From the NCBI GenBank assembly GCA_003161755.1, contig PMNP01000073.1:1-6286 (forward strand): a stretch of DNA of 6,286 nucleotides. The letters are read 5' to 3'. Position 1 is the first letter of the stretch, and each line of letters begins with the position of its first letter. This document shows positions 1-6,189 of this stretch, piece by piece. This stretch comes from Ignavibacteriota bacterium (lineage in GTDB: Bacteria > Bacteroidota > UBA10030 > UBA6906). A model generated the notes under the pieces. That model was not told the DNA's origin, searched no databases, and worked only from the letters and a program-made list of their open reading frames with translations. The position numbers and the translations under genes are program-made.

Positions 1-950
1 ATCGGCTGTGTGCTCCGGTAGTTTTCCTCAAGCTTGACAACCTTGCACCCCGCGAACTGCTCCGGAAAATCCAGGATGTTCTTGACAGTTGCACCACGGA
101 AACTGTAAATGGACTGTGCATCGTCGCCCACAACCATGATGTTGCCGTGACGCGAGGCCAGCAAGGAGACAATTTCTGCCTGAATCAGATTGGTGGCCTG
201 GTATTCATCCACCATAATATACTTATACCGCTCGCAGAGTACTTTTCGCACGTTCTCCACGTCGCGCAGGAGCTTGCGTAGATACAGGAGCAGATCGTCA
301 TAGTCCATGAGGTTATGCGCGGCCTTGTATCGTTCGAACTCCTGCTGGAGCCGCTGAATGTCGTCGAGATGATCCTCGTAATGCGGATACTCAACCCGCA
401 GGATATCCCGAATTGGCCGTACCGTGTTAACGGCCCGTGAAAAAATATCGTACAGCGTCTGCTTCCGTGGAAAACGCTTCTCCCTGGTGTCGAATTTCAT
501 CCGGGTGCGAAGGAGGTTCACCACATCCTCGGCGTCACCCTGGTCAAGGATGGTGAAGGACGAATCAAAGCCGATCAGCGGAGCGTATTGGCGTAGCACA
601 AGATTGGCAAAGGAATGGAACGTCCCTCCCGCCACTTTGTCACACCGCGCATCAAGAAGTGTTGAGGCGCGACGGAGCATTGCCTGTGCGGCGCGACGAG
701 TGAAGGTTAGGAGCAGTATCCCTTCGGGATGGACGCCAAGCTCAACAAGATACGCCACGCGATACACGATCGTCCGCGTTTTTCCTGTTCCAGCTCCGGC
801 GACGATCAAGTGAGGACCGTTGACCGAAGTGACCGCCTCGTATTGCGCCGGGTTCAGCTGGTTCCTGTAATCGATCTGAAAACGCTTCTGCAGATCGGCA
901 GGCGGCTCGGGGTACGAGGTCTTCTTAAGGATGTATTTCTTCGTGGTCAC
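1..950 (-). CDS. UvrD/PcrA-type superfamily 1 DNA helicase, N-terminal part (runs off the left edge)
   Basis: ATP-dependent 3'-5' DNA helicase of the UvrD/Rep/PcrA family, expected to act in repair and in clearing replication blocks. Translating the minus strand gives 316 residues and all the N-terminal SF1 motifs in order: Q motif NQLNPAQYEAV (30-40), Walker A AGAGTGKT (51-58), motif Ia LTFTRRAAQAM (81-91), motif Ib GTFHSF (109-114), motif II VDEYQATN (247-254), motif III VVGDDAQSIYSFRGA (273-287) and motif IV LEENYRS (307-313). The C-terminal half lies outside the window. In motif II the residue after Gln is Ala, where PcrA-type enzymes have Asp; the catalytic DE pair is intact. No ATG is available. 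I chose GTG at 950 (MTTKKYILKK...), with GGGAA about 14 bases upstream; GTG at 983 is the alternative. It lies 69 bases downstream of the DUF72 gene on the same strand and is probably co-transcribed. The family is certain; which paralogue it is remains open. Confidence 0.95.
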   Translation of the reverse strand, partial: MTTKKYILKKTSYPEPPADLQKRFQIDYRNQLNPAQYEAVTSVNGPHLIVAGAGTGKTRTIVYRVAYLVELGVHPEGILLLTFTRRAAQAMLRRASTLLDARCDKVAGGTFHSFANLVLRQYAPLIGFDSSFTILDQGDAEDVVNLLRTRMKFDTREKRFPRKQTLYDIFSRAVNTVRPIRDILRVEYPHYEDHLDDIQRLQQEFERYKAAHNLMDYDDLLLYLRKLLRDVENVRKVLCERYKYIMVDEYQATNLIQAEIVSLLASRHGNIMVVGDDAQSIYSFRGATVKNILDFPEQFAGCKVVKLEENYRSTQP

Positions 951-989
951 AGATCGGAATACACTTCCCTGGTGAGTTTCCACATTTCT

Positions 990-1016
990 GAATTCAGCAC
1001 TTTGAGTGCAGAATTC
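990..1016. repeat. Imperfect inverted repeat bounded by two GAATTC hexamers
   Basis: GAATTC, A, GCACT, loop TTG, AGTGC, A, GAATTC: two 11-base arm segments pair with a single A-A mismatch around a 3-base loop. It lies between the stop codon of the DUF72 gene (1020) and the helicase start (950 or 983), so it would form a hairpin in the intercistronic RNA. No T-run follows on either strand, so it does not look like an intrinsic terminator. Possible roles are an attenuating or processing hairpin, or an operator; none is demonstrated. Confidence 0.6.
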
Positions 1017-1019
1017 TGC

Positions 1020-2039
1020 TTAGAGTTTATCTTCAGGATACCGATCGAGCGTATCGAGGATTGCTTCGATCGTTTTCGGCGAATTCCCTTCTGCCCGGTT
1101 GTTGACGTAAGCGTACAGTGCGCGGCCTTCGTTGAGGCATCGGCGGACAGATTCCACAATCCCGTTTCGTAATTCCGGGTTTTCTTCCTTTATCTCATCG
1201 TACGGTTTGAATTCCGTTACAGCTTGTTCATACGTCCTTCCCGGCTTGAGGAGGGCGCGAATCACGGAAAACCCTGCTGACAATGTTCCCGAAATTTGCA
1301 ATTGCTGCACGATGGGGGGCATTCTCGTCCAGCTGTTCAACACATGAGCGACACCTTGGGAGCGCAGCATTGCAAGGTATTGCTCAGTGAGGAACTCGGA
1401 GTTCCGGACTTCAATGGCATATTCATAGCCGTGGGGAAGATCCGAAAGGAATCGTTCCAGCAGTTCCGCAAACCGATCGGCGGTGATTCCTGAATTGGGA
1501 TAAAAGGTCGAAAACTCGAAGATGATGGCGCCGCGTTTTTTTCCCAACGCTGTGAGAGGTGCAAGGAATGCATCTTCAAAAAGTGTACGACTGAGAAAAT
1601 CCGGGTTCTCTGTCCCGGCCATTCTTCCGTATCGGGGAATTTTCGGATACCGCCGGATGGTGATCCGGTCGGTGACTTTGAGCGCAAGATGGAACCCGTC
1701 AGGAGTCTGGTCGTGGACCCGCTGCATGACTTCGGAGTCGGGAAAATCGTAGAGCGCAAAATCGGCACACACGGTCGGGAACAATCCGGCATACTCGGCA
1801 AGACACTCCTGCTCAAAGACCCGCTGCGAAGGATACTTGCGGTTGTAGACGAGCCCTTTCCACCCCGGGTATTTCCATGAGGATGATCCGAAATAAATGC
1901 GCCGGGCCGCCCATCGTTCAAGGCGTTCTTTGTTTTTGCCGACGTATGTCGGCGGTTGCGGCTGGTGTTCGGTTGCGTTGGGTTGCTCCTCCTGGAAAAG
2001 CGAAGGAGCGTCGTCTGCTTTCCTTCTGCGTTTTGCCAT
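1020..2039 (-). CDS. DUF72 (YecE-like) TIM-barrel protein
   Basis: A 339-residue member of the DUF72/YecE family, whose biochemical role is not settled. Family landmarks are visible: FGSSSWKYPGWKG near the N-terminus (50-62), FHLALKVTDRIT (116-127), an aromatic and acidic stretch IIFEFSTFYPN (172-182), YEYAIEVRNSEFL (205-217), GVAHVLN (229-235), and the terminal LYAYVNNRAEGNSPKTI (308-324) carrying the conserved NNR. The first 45 residues are a basic, then polar and Gln/Pro-rich, low-complexity tail not part of the barrel. The frame is open upstream to 2273, but that part overlaps the terminator and the neighbouring gene, so ATG 2039 (MAKRRRK...) is the sensible start. No Shine-Dalgarno is visible; a TATATT box lies 6 bases before the ATG, suggesting a leaderless or nearly leaderless transcript. 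It is followed in the same direction by the helicase. A diverged paralogue is encoded at 4269-5132. Confidence 0.93.
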   Translation of the reverse strand: MAKRRRKADDAPSLFQEEQPNATEHQPQPPTYVGKNKERLERWAARRIYFGSSSWKYPGWKGLVYNRKYPSQRVFEQECLAEYAGLFPTVCADFALYDFPDSEVMQRVHDQTPDGFHLALKVTDRITIRRYPKIPRYGRMAGTENPDFLSRTLFEDAFLAPLTALGKKRGAIIFEFSTFYPNSGITADRFAELLERFLSDLPHGYEYAIEVRNSEFLTEQYLAMLRSQGVAHVLNSWTRMPPIVQQLQISGTLSAGFSVIRALLKPGRTYEQAVTEFKPYDEIKEENPELRNGIVESVRRCLNEGRALYAYVNNRAEGNSPKTIEAILDTLDRYPEDKL

Positions 2040-2065
2040 GCACACAATATACGAAGGCCTCCGCC

Positions 2066-2095
2066 AAAAGAAAAAGGCCCGCTGGGAAGCGGACC
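2066..2095 (-). terminator. Rho-independent terminator after the Yip1-family gene
   Basis: On the minus strand, an 8-base-pair stem GGTCCGCT / AGCGGGCC (one G-T wobble) with loop TCCC is followed directly by TTTTTCTTTT. It starts 38 bases after the stop of the 2134-2931 gene and ends 26 bases before the DUF72 start, so it separates two transcription units. The plus strand reads as the same hairpin followed by CTTTT, so weak termination in that direction is possible. Confidence 0.85.
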
Positions 2096-2133
2096 CTTTT
2101 CGCACACTGAAGGCGGCGTCCGATCTCTCGGCA

Positions 2134-2931
2134 CTAGCCCATTTGAATATTCCAGAGGACTGAAGCCATGATGGTGAGCACTGTCCAGAAAATCCACAAT
2201 GCAAATACAAGGACGGCGACCTTGGGGAAATCGCGATTGAAGAGTCGTGAGAGACCAACGCTGACGACTCCAAGATTCCAGAAGGTAAAGATGTTGATTT
2301 TGGCCAACGCCAGATGGAGCGGGTTGCTTGTGGAAAAATCCGATAACACCGCGAGGGCCAGATTTGGACCGGCGTGGAAGTTTTTCATGGCTATGGAAAT
2401 GATGGTGGTCACGATGGATTCCAATGCACCAATCACCAATGCAAGTCCCACAACCTCCATGACCTTTGTGAAAGGGGCTGTCGCACGCATGATGCCTTTG
2501 CCGAGGAGCCAATAGATAAAACTTACAACGAGGAGAACGAGCGGAAGGCCAAGGATAATGCCTGCAGTGCGAATCACCGTCATCATTACTGATGTGGGAT
2601 CGGAGAACGCTTCCATCTGTTCTCGAGCCTGGTCCACCCGTTCCGGCGGTATTTTCCCGCTTTGGATCTGATCCTGAAGCCGCTTTTCATTTCCTTCCTG
2701 CACCATGGTCTTGATTTGATCGACAATGGTGGCATTGTGCATCACGACCTGCACCATGACCAGAGAAACCACAATCATGATGATAAGAGGAACGAACCAT
2801 GTTGCCGTGCTTTTGGGTGTATCGTGGATATTTTGATAGACTTCTCCCGGCGCCGCAAGAACATTAATGAGCTTTTCGCCGAGGGGCATGGGCTGGACGG
2901 TTGCGCCCGCAGTGGTAGAACTTTCTTCCAT
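2134..2931 (-). CDS. Yip1-family integral membrane protein
   Basis: A 265-residue polytopic membrane protein. After a short polar N-terminus comes LINVLAAPGEVYQNI (21-35), the amphipathic 'PxEVF/Y' segment typical of bacterial Yip1-domain proteins. Hydrophobic segments follow at about 45-64, 118-143, 157-182, 207-228 and 237-260, giving the five helices usual for the family. A charged, probably coiled or extramembrane loop (about 70-112, rich in Gln, Glu, Lys and Arg) separates helix 1 from helix 2. The frame is open upstream to 3069, but ATG 2931 has a good GGAGA site at 2937-2941 five bases before it, and the upstream extension would cross the operators of the divergent promoter. Function is unknown; bacterial Yip1 proteins are presumed membrane-organising or transport-related. 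It is transcribed divergently from the polymerase operon and ends in the terminator at 2066-2095. Confidence 0.88.
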   Translation of the reverse strand: MEESSTTAGATVQPMPLGEKLINVLAAPGEVYQNIHDTPKSTATWFVPLIIMIVVSLVMVQVVMHNATIVDQIKTMVQEGNEKRLQDQIQSGKIPPERVDQAREQMEAFSDPTSVMMTVIRTAGIILGLPLVLLVVSFIYWLLGKGIMRATAPFTKVMEVVGLALVIGALESIVTTIISIAMKNFHAGPNLALAVLSDFSTSNPLHLALAKINIFTFWNLGVVSVGLSRLFNRDFPKVAVLVFALWIFWTVLTIMASVLWNIQMG

Positions 2932-3006
2932 GGGAATCTCCGTGAGTGGTGGCCGAAGCATCGGGAACGTACCGAAAACCCCGATAAGAATCAACAACGT
3001 ATAGAG

Positions 3007-3022
3007 ACGACATTTTTGTCGT
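3007..3022. promoter_or_regulatory. Upstream operator, ACGACA-N4-TGTCGT
   Basis: ACGACA TTTT TGTCGT: perfect 6-base arms around a 4-base spacer, flanked by G on the left and A on the right exactly as in the second copy. Its centre is 31 bases upstream of the second copy, which puts both on the same face of the helix. It lies just upstream of the -35 box of the plus-strand operon and 76 bases before the Yip1-family start codon, so it could affect both directions. Binding protein unknown. Confidence 0.8.
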
Positions 3023-3029
3023 ATTACTC

Positions 3030-3058
3030 TTGACAAGACGACAAATTTGTCGTATGCT
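3030..3058 (+). promoter_or_regulatory. Sigma70-type promoter of the polymerase operon
   Basis: Perfect -35 TTGACA (3030-3035), 17-base spacer, -10 TATGCT (3053-3058). The spacer is almost entirely filled by the palindromic operator at 3038-3053. Transcription is expected to start near 3064-3066, only two to four bases before the ATG at 3068. A near-consensus promoter covered by an operator is the usual design of a tightly repressed, strongly inducible gene. Confidence 0.85.
3038..3053. promoter_or_regulatory. Promoter-spacer operator, perfect 16-base palindrome
   Basis: ACGACAAATTTGTCGT reads the same on both strands. It sits between the -35 and -10 hexamers and its last base is the first base of the -10, so a bound dimer would exclude RNA polymerase. 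It shares the arms ACGACA/TGTCGT and the flanking G and A with the copy at 3007-3022. It does not match the E. coli (CTGT-N8-ACAG) or Bacillus (CGAAC-N4-GTTCG) LexA boxes. A lineage-specific LexA-like or other dimeric repressor is inferred. Confidence 0.85.
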
Positions 3059-3067
3059 GATAATACC

Positions 3068-4252
3068 ATGAATGTGCTCTTTCATCTCGATCTTGATTGT
3101 TTTTTCGCTTCGGTGGAAACCGCCCTGCACCCCGAATTAGGGGGGAAACCGGTGTGTGTGGGAGGACTCCGGGGGCAGCGGGGGATTGTGGCATGCCCGA
3201 ACTATGAAGCCCGGGCATACGGCGTGCGGACTGCCATGCCGCTGCGTACGGCCGAGAAACTGCTCCCCCGTGAAGCGGTCTTTCTGCGTGGCAATCACCG
3301 TTTGTATGGCGAGTACTCGCGCCGTGTCATGACAGTGCTGGAGTCGTTTACGCCCGATGTCTGGCCAAAGAGCATTGACGAAGCCTTGCTTGATGTCGGC
3401 AAGTGCTTGCATCTCTGGAGACATGATCCGGAGACCATGGCTTCAGCGATCAAAAATCGTGTGCGTGCGGAAACAGGGTTGACGATTTCAGTCGGCATCG
3501 CCCCTAACCCCCTGTGCGCCAAAATTGCGGCAGGAATTCGCAAACCCGATGGCCTGGTGCTGGTGCGGCATGATATGATTCGTGACTTTCTGACGCCGTT
3601 GCCGGTGGACGTTGTTCCCGGCATCGGCCCGAAAACCATACCGCGGCTGAACATGCACGGCATCCGGACAATAGGGGATCTGCTGAACCGCAAACAGCAC
3701 ATGCCGGAGTCATACCTTTCGGGACTGTTGCAGTCACTGCTGAGCGAAGAACCTTATGACGGAGGTGGACATCATCATGATGAGGAGGAACAGTCGATCT
3801 CCCGCGACAGAACCTTTTCCCGCGATACGCAGGACGACGGACAAATTGCCGCAACCTTGTTTGCGCTCGTCGAGCGATGCTGCAAGACGCTGCGTGCCGG
3901 CGGACGGGCGGCATCGACAGTCACCGTCAAAGTGCGGTTCGCCAATTTTATCACCGTGCAAAAACAATTGACGCTGCCATGTGCTTACGCCAACGAAGAG
4001 GATATTTTTCCCGCTGCCCGGCGATTGCTGAAAGAACTCCTGCCTGCCTGGCGGTTTGTCCGGCTGGTGGGAGTGAAGGTCTCCAATCTTGTACCGCTGG
4101 AAGGGCAACAGCTCATGCTGGATACTGTGCGGACGGAACGGCTTGAACCCCTCCACCGCCGCATCGATGCGCTGCAGGAACGCTACGGGTATCGAAGCGT
4201 GCGGTGGGGGATTGCGGCGGGAGAAGAACGAGAACCACAACGTGAAGAGTGA
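3068..4252 (+). CDS. dinB: Y-family DNA polymerase (DinB/Pol IV-like)
   Basis: Translesion DNA polymerase, 394 residues. The N-terminus HLDLDCFFASVE carries catalytic Asp8 and a Phe13 steric gate, and SIDEALLD carries Asp104 and Glu105, so all three metal ligands are present; ImuB proteins, by contrast, have lost them. Other landmarks are YEARAYGVRTAMP (46-58, fingers), SVGIAPNPLCAKIAAG (141-156), a helix-hairpin-helix VVPGIGPKTIPRL (182-194) and a little finger starting near DRTFSRDT (247-254). A His/acid-rich insert (GGGHHHDEEEQ) links the two parts. Near 347-352, QQLMLD sits where many DinB proteins have a QLxLF clamp motif; the final Phe is missing. ATG 3068 is chosen because an in-frame TTG at 3047 lies upstream of the transcription start inside the operator. 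There is no Shine-Dalgarno and almost no leader. It is the first gene of the operon and is followed after 16 bases by the DUF72-like gene. Confidence 0.94.
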   Translation: MNVLFHLDLDCFFASVETALHPELGGKPVCVGGLRGQRGIVACPNYEARAYGVRTAMPLRTAEKLLPREAVFLRGNHRLYGEYSRRVMTVLESFTPDVWPKSIDEALLDVGKCLHLWRHDPETMASAIKNRVRAETGLTISVGIAPNPLCAKIAAGIRKPDGLVLVRHDMIRDFLTPLPVDVVPGIGPKTIPRLNMHGIRTIGDLLNRKQHMPESYLSGLLQSLLSEEPYDGGGHHHDEEEQSISRDRTFSRDTQDDGQIAATLFALVERCCKTLRAGGRAASTVTVKVRFANFITVQKQLTLPCAYANEEDIFPAARRLLKELLPAWRFVRLVGVKVSNLVPLEGQQLMLDTVRTERLEPLHRRIDALQERYGYRSVRWGIAAGEEREPQREE

Positions 4253-4268
4253 ATGAAGGATCATCGCC

Positions 4269-5132
4269 ATGCTTCATCCTTTGCTCGCATCGTACGTGCG
4301 TGCCTGGGCTCGGCATCGGATTGTCATCGCGCTTGCGTCCCAGGACGCGGCAGTGCGTGCCGGTCTCACTGCTGACGAAACCGTGCAGATATTCGGTGTT
4401 GCCTGTGTGACCGTGGGACCGTATGGCGTTTGCGGGCTCTCCGGTCTTCCGGATCACTGCCCGGTGGATGTTATCGTGAATGACCCGGCATTGATCTACC
4501 GCTTTCCGTATGGCTATCCCGACGCGGCACGGCGCGGCATGCTGAACGATGAGTTCCTGTCTCCCCATTGGCTGACAGACAGGGTGCTGCCGCTTCTCGC
4601 TGCCCTGGGATCCAGAGTGCGCATCGTCGTTTTTCATCCGTTGCCGGTGTACCGGACGGAAGGATTTTCGACAAGCATGTTCCTGTCAAAACTCGACGCC
4701 TATCTCGCGCCCCTTCCGCACTCCTGGCGCTATGCGATCGATACCGCGAATGCTGAGTATCTGCAGCCGGCTTACTGCGACTTCCTTCGTCATCGCGGCG
4801 TGGCCCCCGTGATCAGCGAGGGAGACGGCATCCTGCAGGAAATGCCGTCACTGTCCGACCAACTGTTCATTCCAGGGATTTGTGTGCCGCCATTCTCTGT
4901 TGTGCGCAGTACGATCCGTTGCCGTATCCCGGGCATGGTGTGGCACAGGACGGATGCCGTCATCCGACGACAAGGGTGGTGCGATGCGGTGCGGCGCTGC
5001 CTGGCACTGTCCTGCGGGTTGTATTTGTTGATTGATGATGAACGCGATCCGCTCCAATCGCTGGCGCTCTTGATGGAGATGCTCAATGACGACCTGGCGC
5101 AACGGTCGCCGATAAAAACCATGGCAGCCTGA
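4269..5132 (+). CDS. Divergent DUF72-like protein of the polymerase operon
   Basis: 287 residues. By eye it aligns with the DUF72 protein encoded at 1020-2039 in the same window. HSWRYAIDTANAEYLQ (151-166) matches GYEYAIEVRNSEFLTE, and FLRHRGVAPVIS (172-183) matches MLRSQGVAHVLN. VRIVVFHPLPVY (117-128) matches GAIIFEFSTFY, and CDAVRRCLALSCGLYLLI (238-255) matches VESVRRCLNEGRALYAYV. The paralogue's N-terminal GSSSWKYPGW has no counterpart, and its terminal NNR is replaced by DDE (256-258), so the fold is likely kept but the usual conserved site is not. A scaffold or DNA-binding role in the operon, rather than the ancestral activity, is my inference. The start is ATG 4269 with AAGGA eight bases before it. 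The gap to the upstream polymerase gene is 16 bases, so co-transcription is very likely. Homology was judged by eye, without a profile search. Confidence 0.78.
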   Translation: MLHPLLASYVRAWARHRIVIALASQDAAVRAGLTADETVQIFGVACVTVGPYGVCGLSGLPDHCPVDVIVNDPALIYRFPYGYPDAARRGMLNDEFLSPHWLTDRVLPLLAALGSRVRIVVFHPLPVYRTEGFSTSMFLSKLDAYLAPLPHSWRYAIDTANAEYLQPAYCDFLRHRGVAPVISEGDGILQEMPSLSDQLFIPGICVPPFSVVRSTIRCRIPGMVWHRTDAVIRRQGWCDAVRRCLALSCGLYLLIDDERDPLQSLALLMEMLNDDLAQRSPIKTMAA

Positions 5133-5187
5133 ACCGGTTTCTCCGCTGCCAACACCGGCTCACGGTGGAATACTTTGTTGGGGGAAG

Positions 5188-5832
5188 ATGGTGGAAGGTT
5201 CCTTGCTTGTTCCCTATACGGCGCTTGTCCGGCAATTCCATGCGGAGCCCCGTGGCAAACTCTATTGCCTGCACGGAAGCCGGACAGTCTTCCGTCTTGC
5301 GCTCTCGGTGGCGGCACAGGTCCTGTTGCGCGGCGTTCCCGTGACACTGGTGGATGGTACCAACCGGTTTGATGCGTACTGGATCGCCGAGTTTTCCCGC
5401 CGCATGGCCGCACGGGGTGGGCCGCCTCCACAGGTCCTCCTTGATCGGATCTTCATCTCCCGTGCCTTCACCTGCTACCAGATGGAAGCGGTCATTACCA
5501 AGCGTCTTCCGGGGTTCATCGCACGGACCGGGTCACCCGTCGTGATCGTGTTCGGTCCCCTCGATACGTTTTATGACGATCAGGCTCCATTCTTTGAGGT
5601 GGAACAGGGCGTGGAACGGGTCATTGCCGCACTGCAACGGCTGCGCGACAACAACACCGATGTCATTGTCGCTTCGCACGACGTACGGCTTGCTTCACGG
5701 GAACGCAGCAGGCTCTTCCCCCGCCTGTCTGCTGCGATGGACAGCCTGTTCGTGGTGACGGACACAGAAGGGAAGCCAAGGATCCTTGCAGAACCATCAA
5801 TGCATAATTCAGGAAGAGGGACGAAGAAGTAA
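5188..5832 (+). CDS. RecA/RadA-fold protein with a degenerate P-loop (ImuA-like)
   Basis: 214 residues resembling the core of RecA/RadA/KaiC-type ATPases. KLYCLHGSRTVFRLALSVAA (24-43) occupies the Walker A position but lacks the GxGKT/S pattern and the essential Lys. It is followed by VTLVDGTNRFDAYWIAEFSR (52-71), typical of the RadA beta-strand and helix after the P-loop. RIFISRAFTCYQMEAVI (87-103) comes next, then a Walker B-like strand PVVIVFGPLDTFYDD (117-131) and a sensor-like strand DVIVASHDVRL (158-168). It is much shorter than RecA (about 350 residues), with no N- or C-terminal domains. ImuA/SulA-like RecA relatives in mutagenesis cassettes share this reduced, ATPase-degenerate form, so a polymerase-accessory role is inferred. 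The start is uncertain: ATG 5188 has a G-rich tract (5180-5184) only three bases away; GTG 5191 is possible. The gaps are 55 bases upstream and 21 downstream. Confidence 0.75.
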   Translation: MVEGSLLVPYTALVRQFHAEPRGKLYCLHGSRTVFRLALSVAAQVLLRGVPVTLVDGTNRFDAYWIAEFSRRMAARGGPPPQVLLDRIFISRAFTCYQMEAVITKRLPGFIARTGSPVVIVFGPLDTFYDDQAPFFEVEQGVERVIAALQRLRDNNTDVIVASHDVRLASRERSRLFPRLSAAMDSLFVVTDTEGKPRILAEPSMHNSGRGTKK

Positions 5833-5853
5833 CGAACATTCCCTGGAGGCTGT

Positions 5854-6132
5854 ATGGGTCGCACCGTTCCGACATTCACCATGGTGCTCCAGCAGGAAAT
5901 CAACAGCTGGAGCAAATTTCGCCGCGGACTTCGCAAAGAAGACCAGGAAGCACTGGACGAATTGTTCCGCTCGGCGCAGTTGCAACTGGCCGGCAGCGCC
6001 TATGCCGCCCGCCCCATCCCGTTCGAAAGCGTTGCCATGGCAATGCTGGTGGCACAACAGCAGAAGATCCGGCACTTGGAAGAAATGATAATCCGCATGG
6101 CAGAACAGCTGGATGAGGCGGAAAAACATTGA
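5854..6132 (+). CDS. Small helical protein, MGRTVPTF N-terminus, between RecA-like and polymerase genes
   Basis: 92 residues, soluble, with no signal or membrane segment. The N-terminus MGRTVPTFTMVLQQEI is followed by SWSKFRRGLRKEDQEALDELF (19-39), a charged helix, then a small-residue stretch QLAGSAYAARPIPFES (44-59), and a C-terminal helix with coiled-coil character, QQQKIRHLEEMIIRMAEQLDEAEK (68-91). A GGAGG site lies four bases before ATG 5854. Short proteins with an MGRT-PT start and an FRRALRKED-like helix are, to my recollection, also found in archaea; I cannot verify this here. Position in the operon suggests a structural partner of the RecA-like protein or of the polymerase. I do not assign a molecular function. 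Confidence 0.82.
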   Translation: MGRTVPTFTMVLQQEINSWSKFRRGLRKEDQEALDELFRSAQLQLAGSAYAARPIPFESVAMAMLVAQQQKIRHLEEMIIRMAEQLDEAEKH

Positions 6133-6189
6133 CCCGCGTTGCGATCGCTGTGCTGTCGCTCTCGAACGGGGGAGAAACTATCGGGTGCC

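Noticed and set aside
2040..2273. N-terminal extension of the DUF72 protein (open frame to 2273)
   Set aside because: It overlaps the terminator and the end of the membrane-protein gene, and its residues do not resemble the DUF72 family; the family start fits ATG 2039.
1337..2512. Long open frame on the minus strand (391 residues)
   Set aside because: Out-of-frame shadow of the DUF72 and Yip1-family genes; low-complexity Ser/Pro/His/Arg composition with no recognisable domain, and it runs through the terminator.
3047..3067. In-frame TTG start for the Y-family polymerase
   Set aside because: It lies inside the operator and upstream of the expected transcription start; the family N-terminus fits ATG 3068.
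2932..3069. Upstream extension of the Yip1-family protein
   Set aside because: ATG 2931 has a good GGAGA site and a family-like N-terminus; the extension would be translated across the operators.
3734..4270. 178-residue open frame antisense to the polymerase gene
   Set aside because: Entirely opposite a clearly coding gene, with no domain features; typical of GC-rich antisense frames. The same applies to the antisense frames at 4113-4637 and 4790-5431.
4966..4980. Another GACGACA operator half-site
   Set aside because: The second arm is TGGT rather than TGTCGT, and it lies within the DUF72-like coding sequence.
5153..5167. CACCG-GCTCA-CGGTG hairpin between the DUF72-like and RecA-like genes
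   Set aside because: Only five base pairs with no T-run, and common by chance in GC-rich DNA; not a convincing terminator within the operon.
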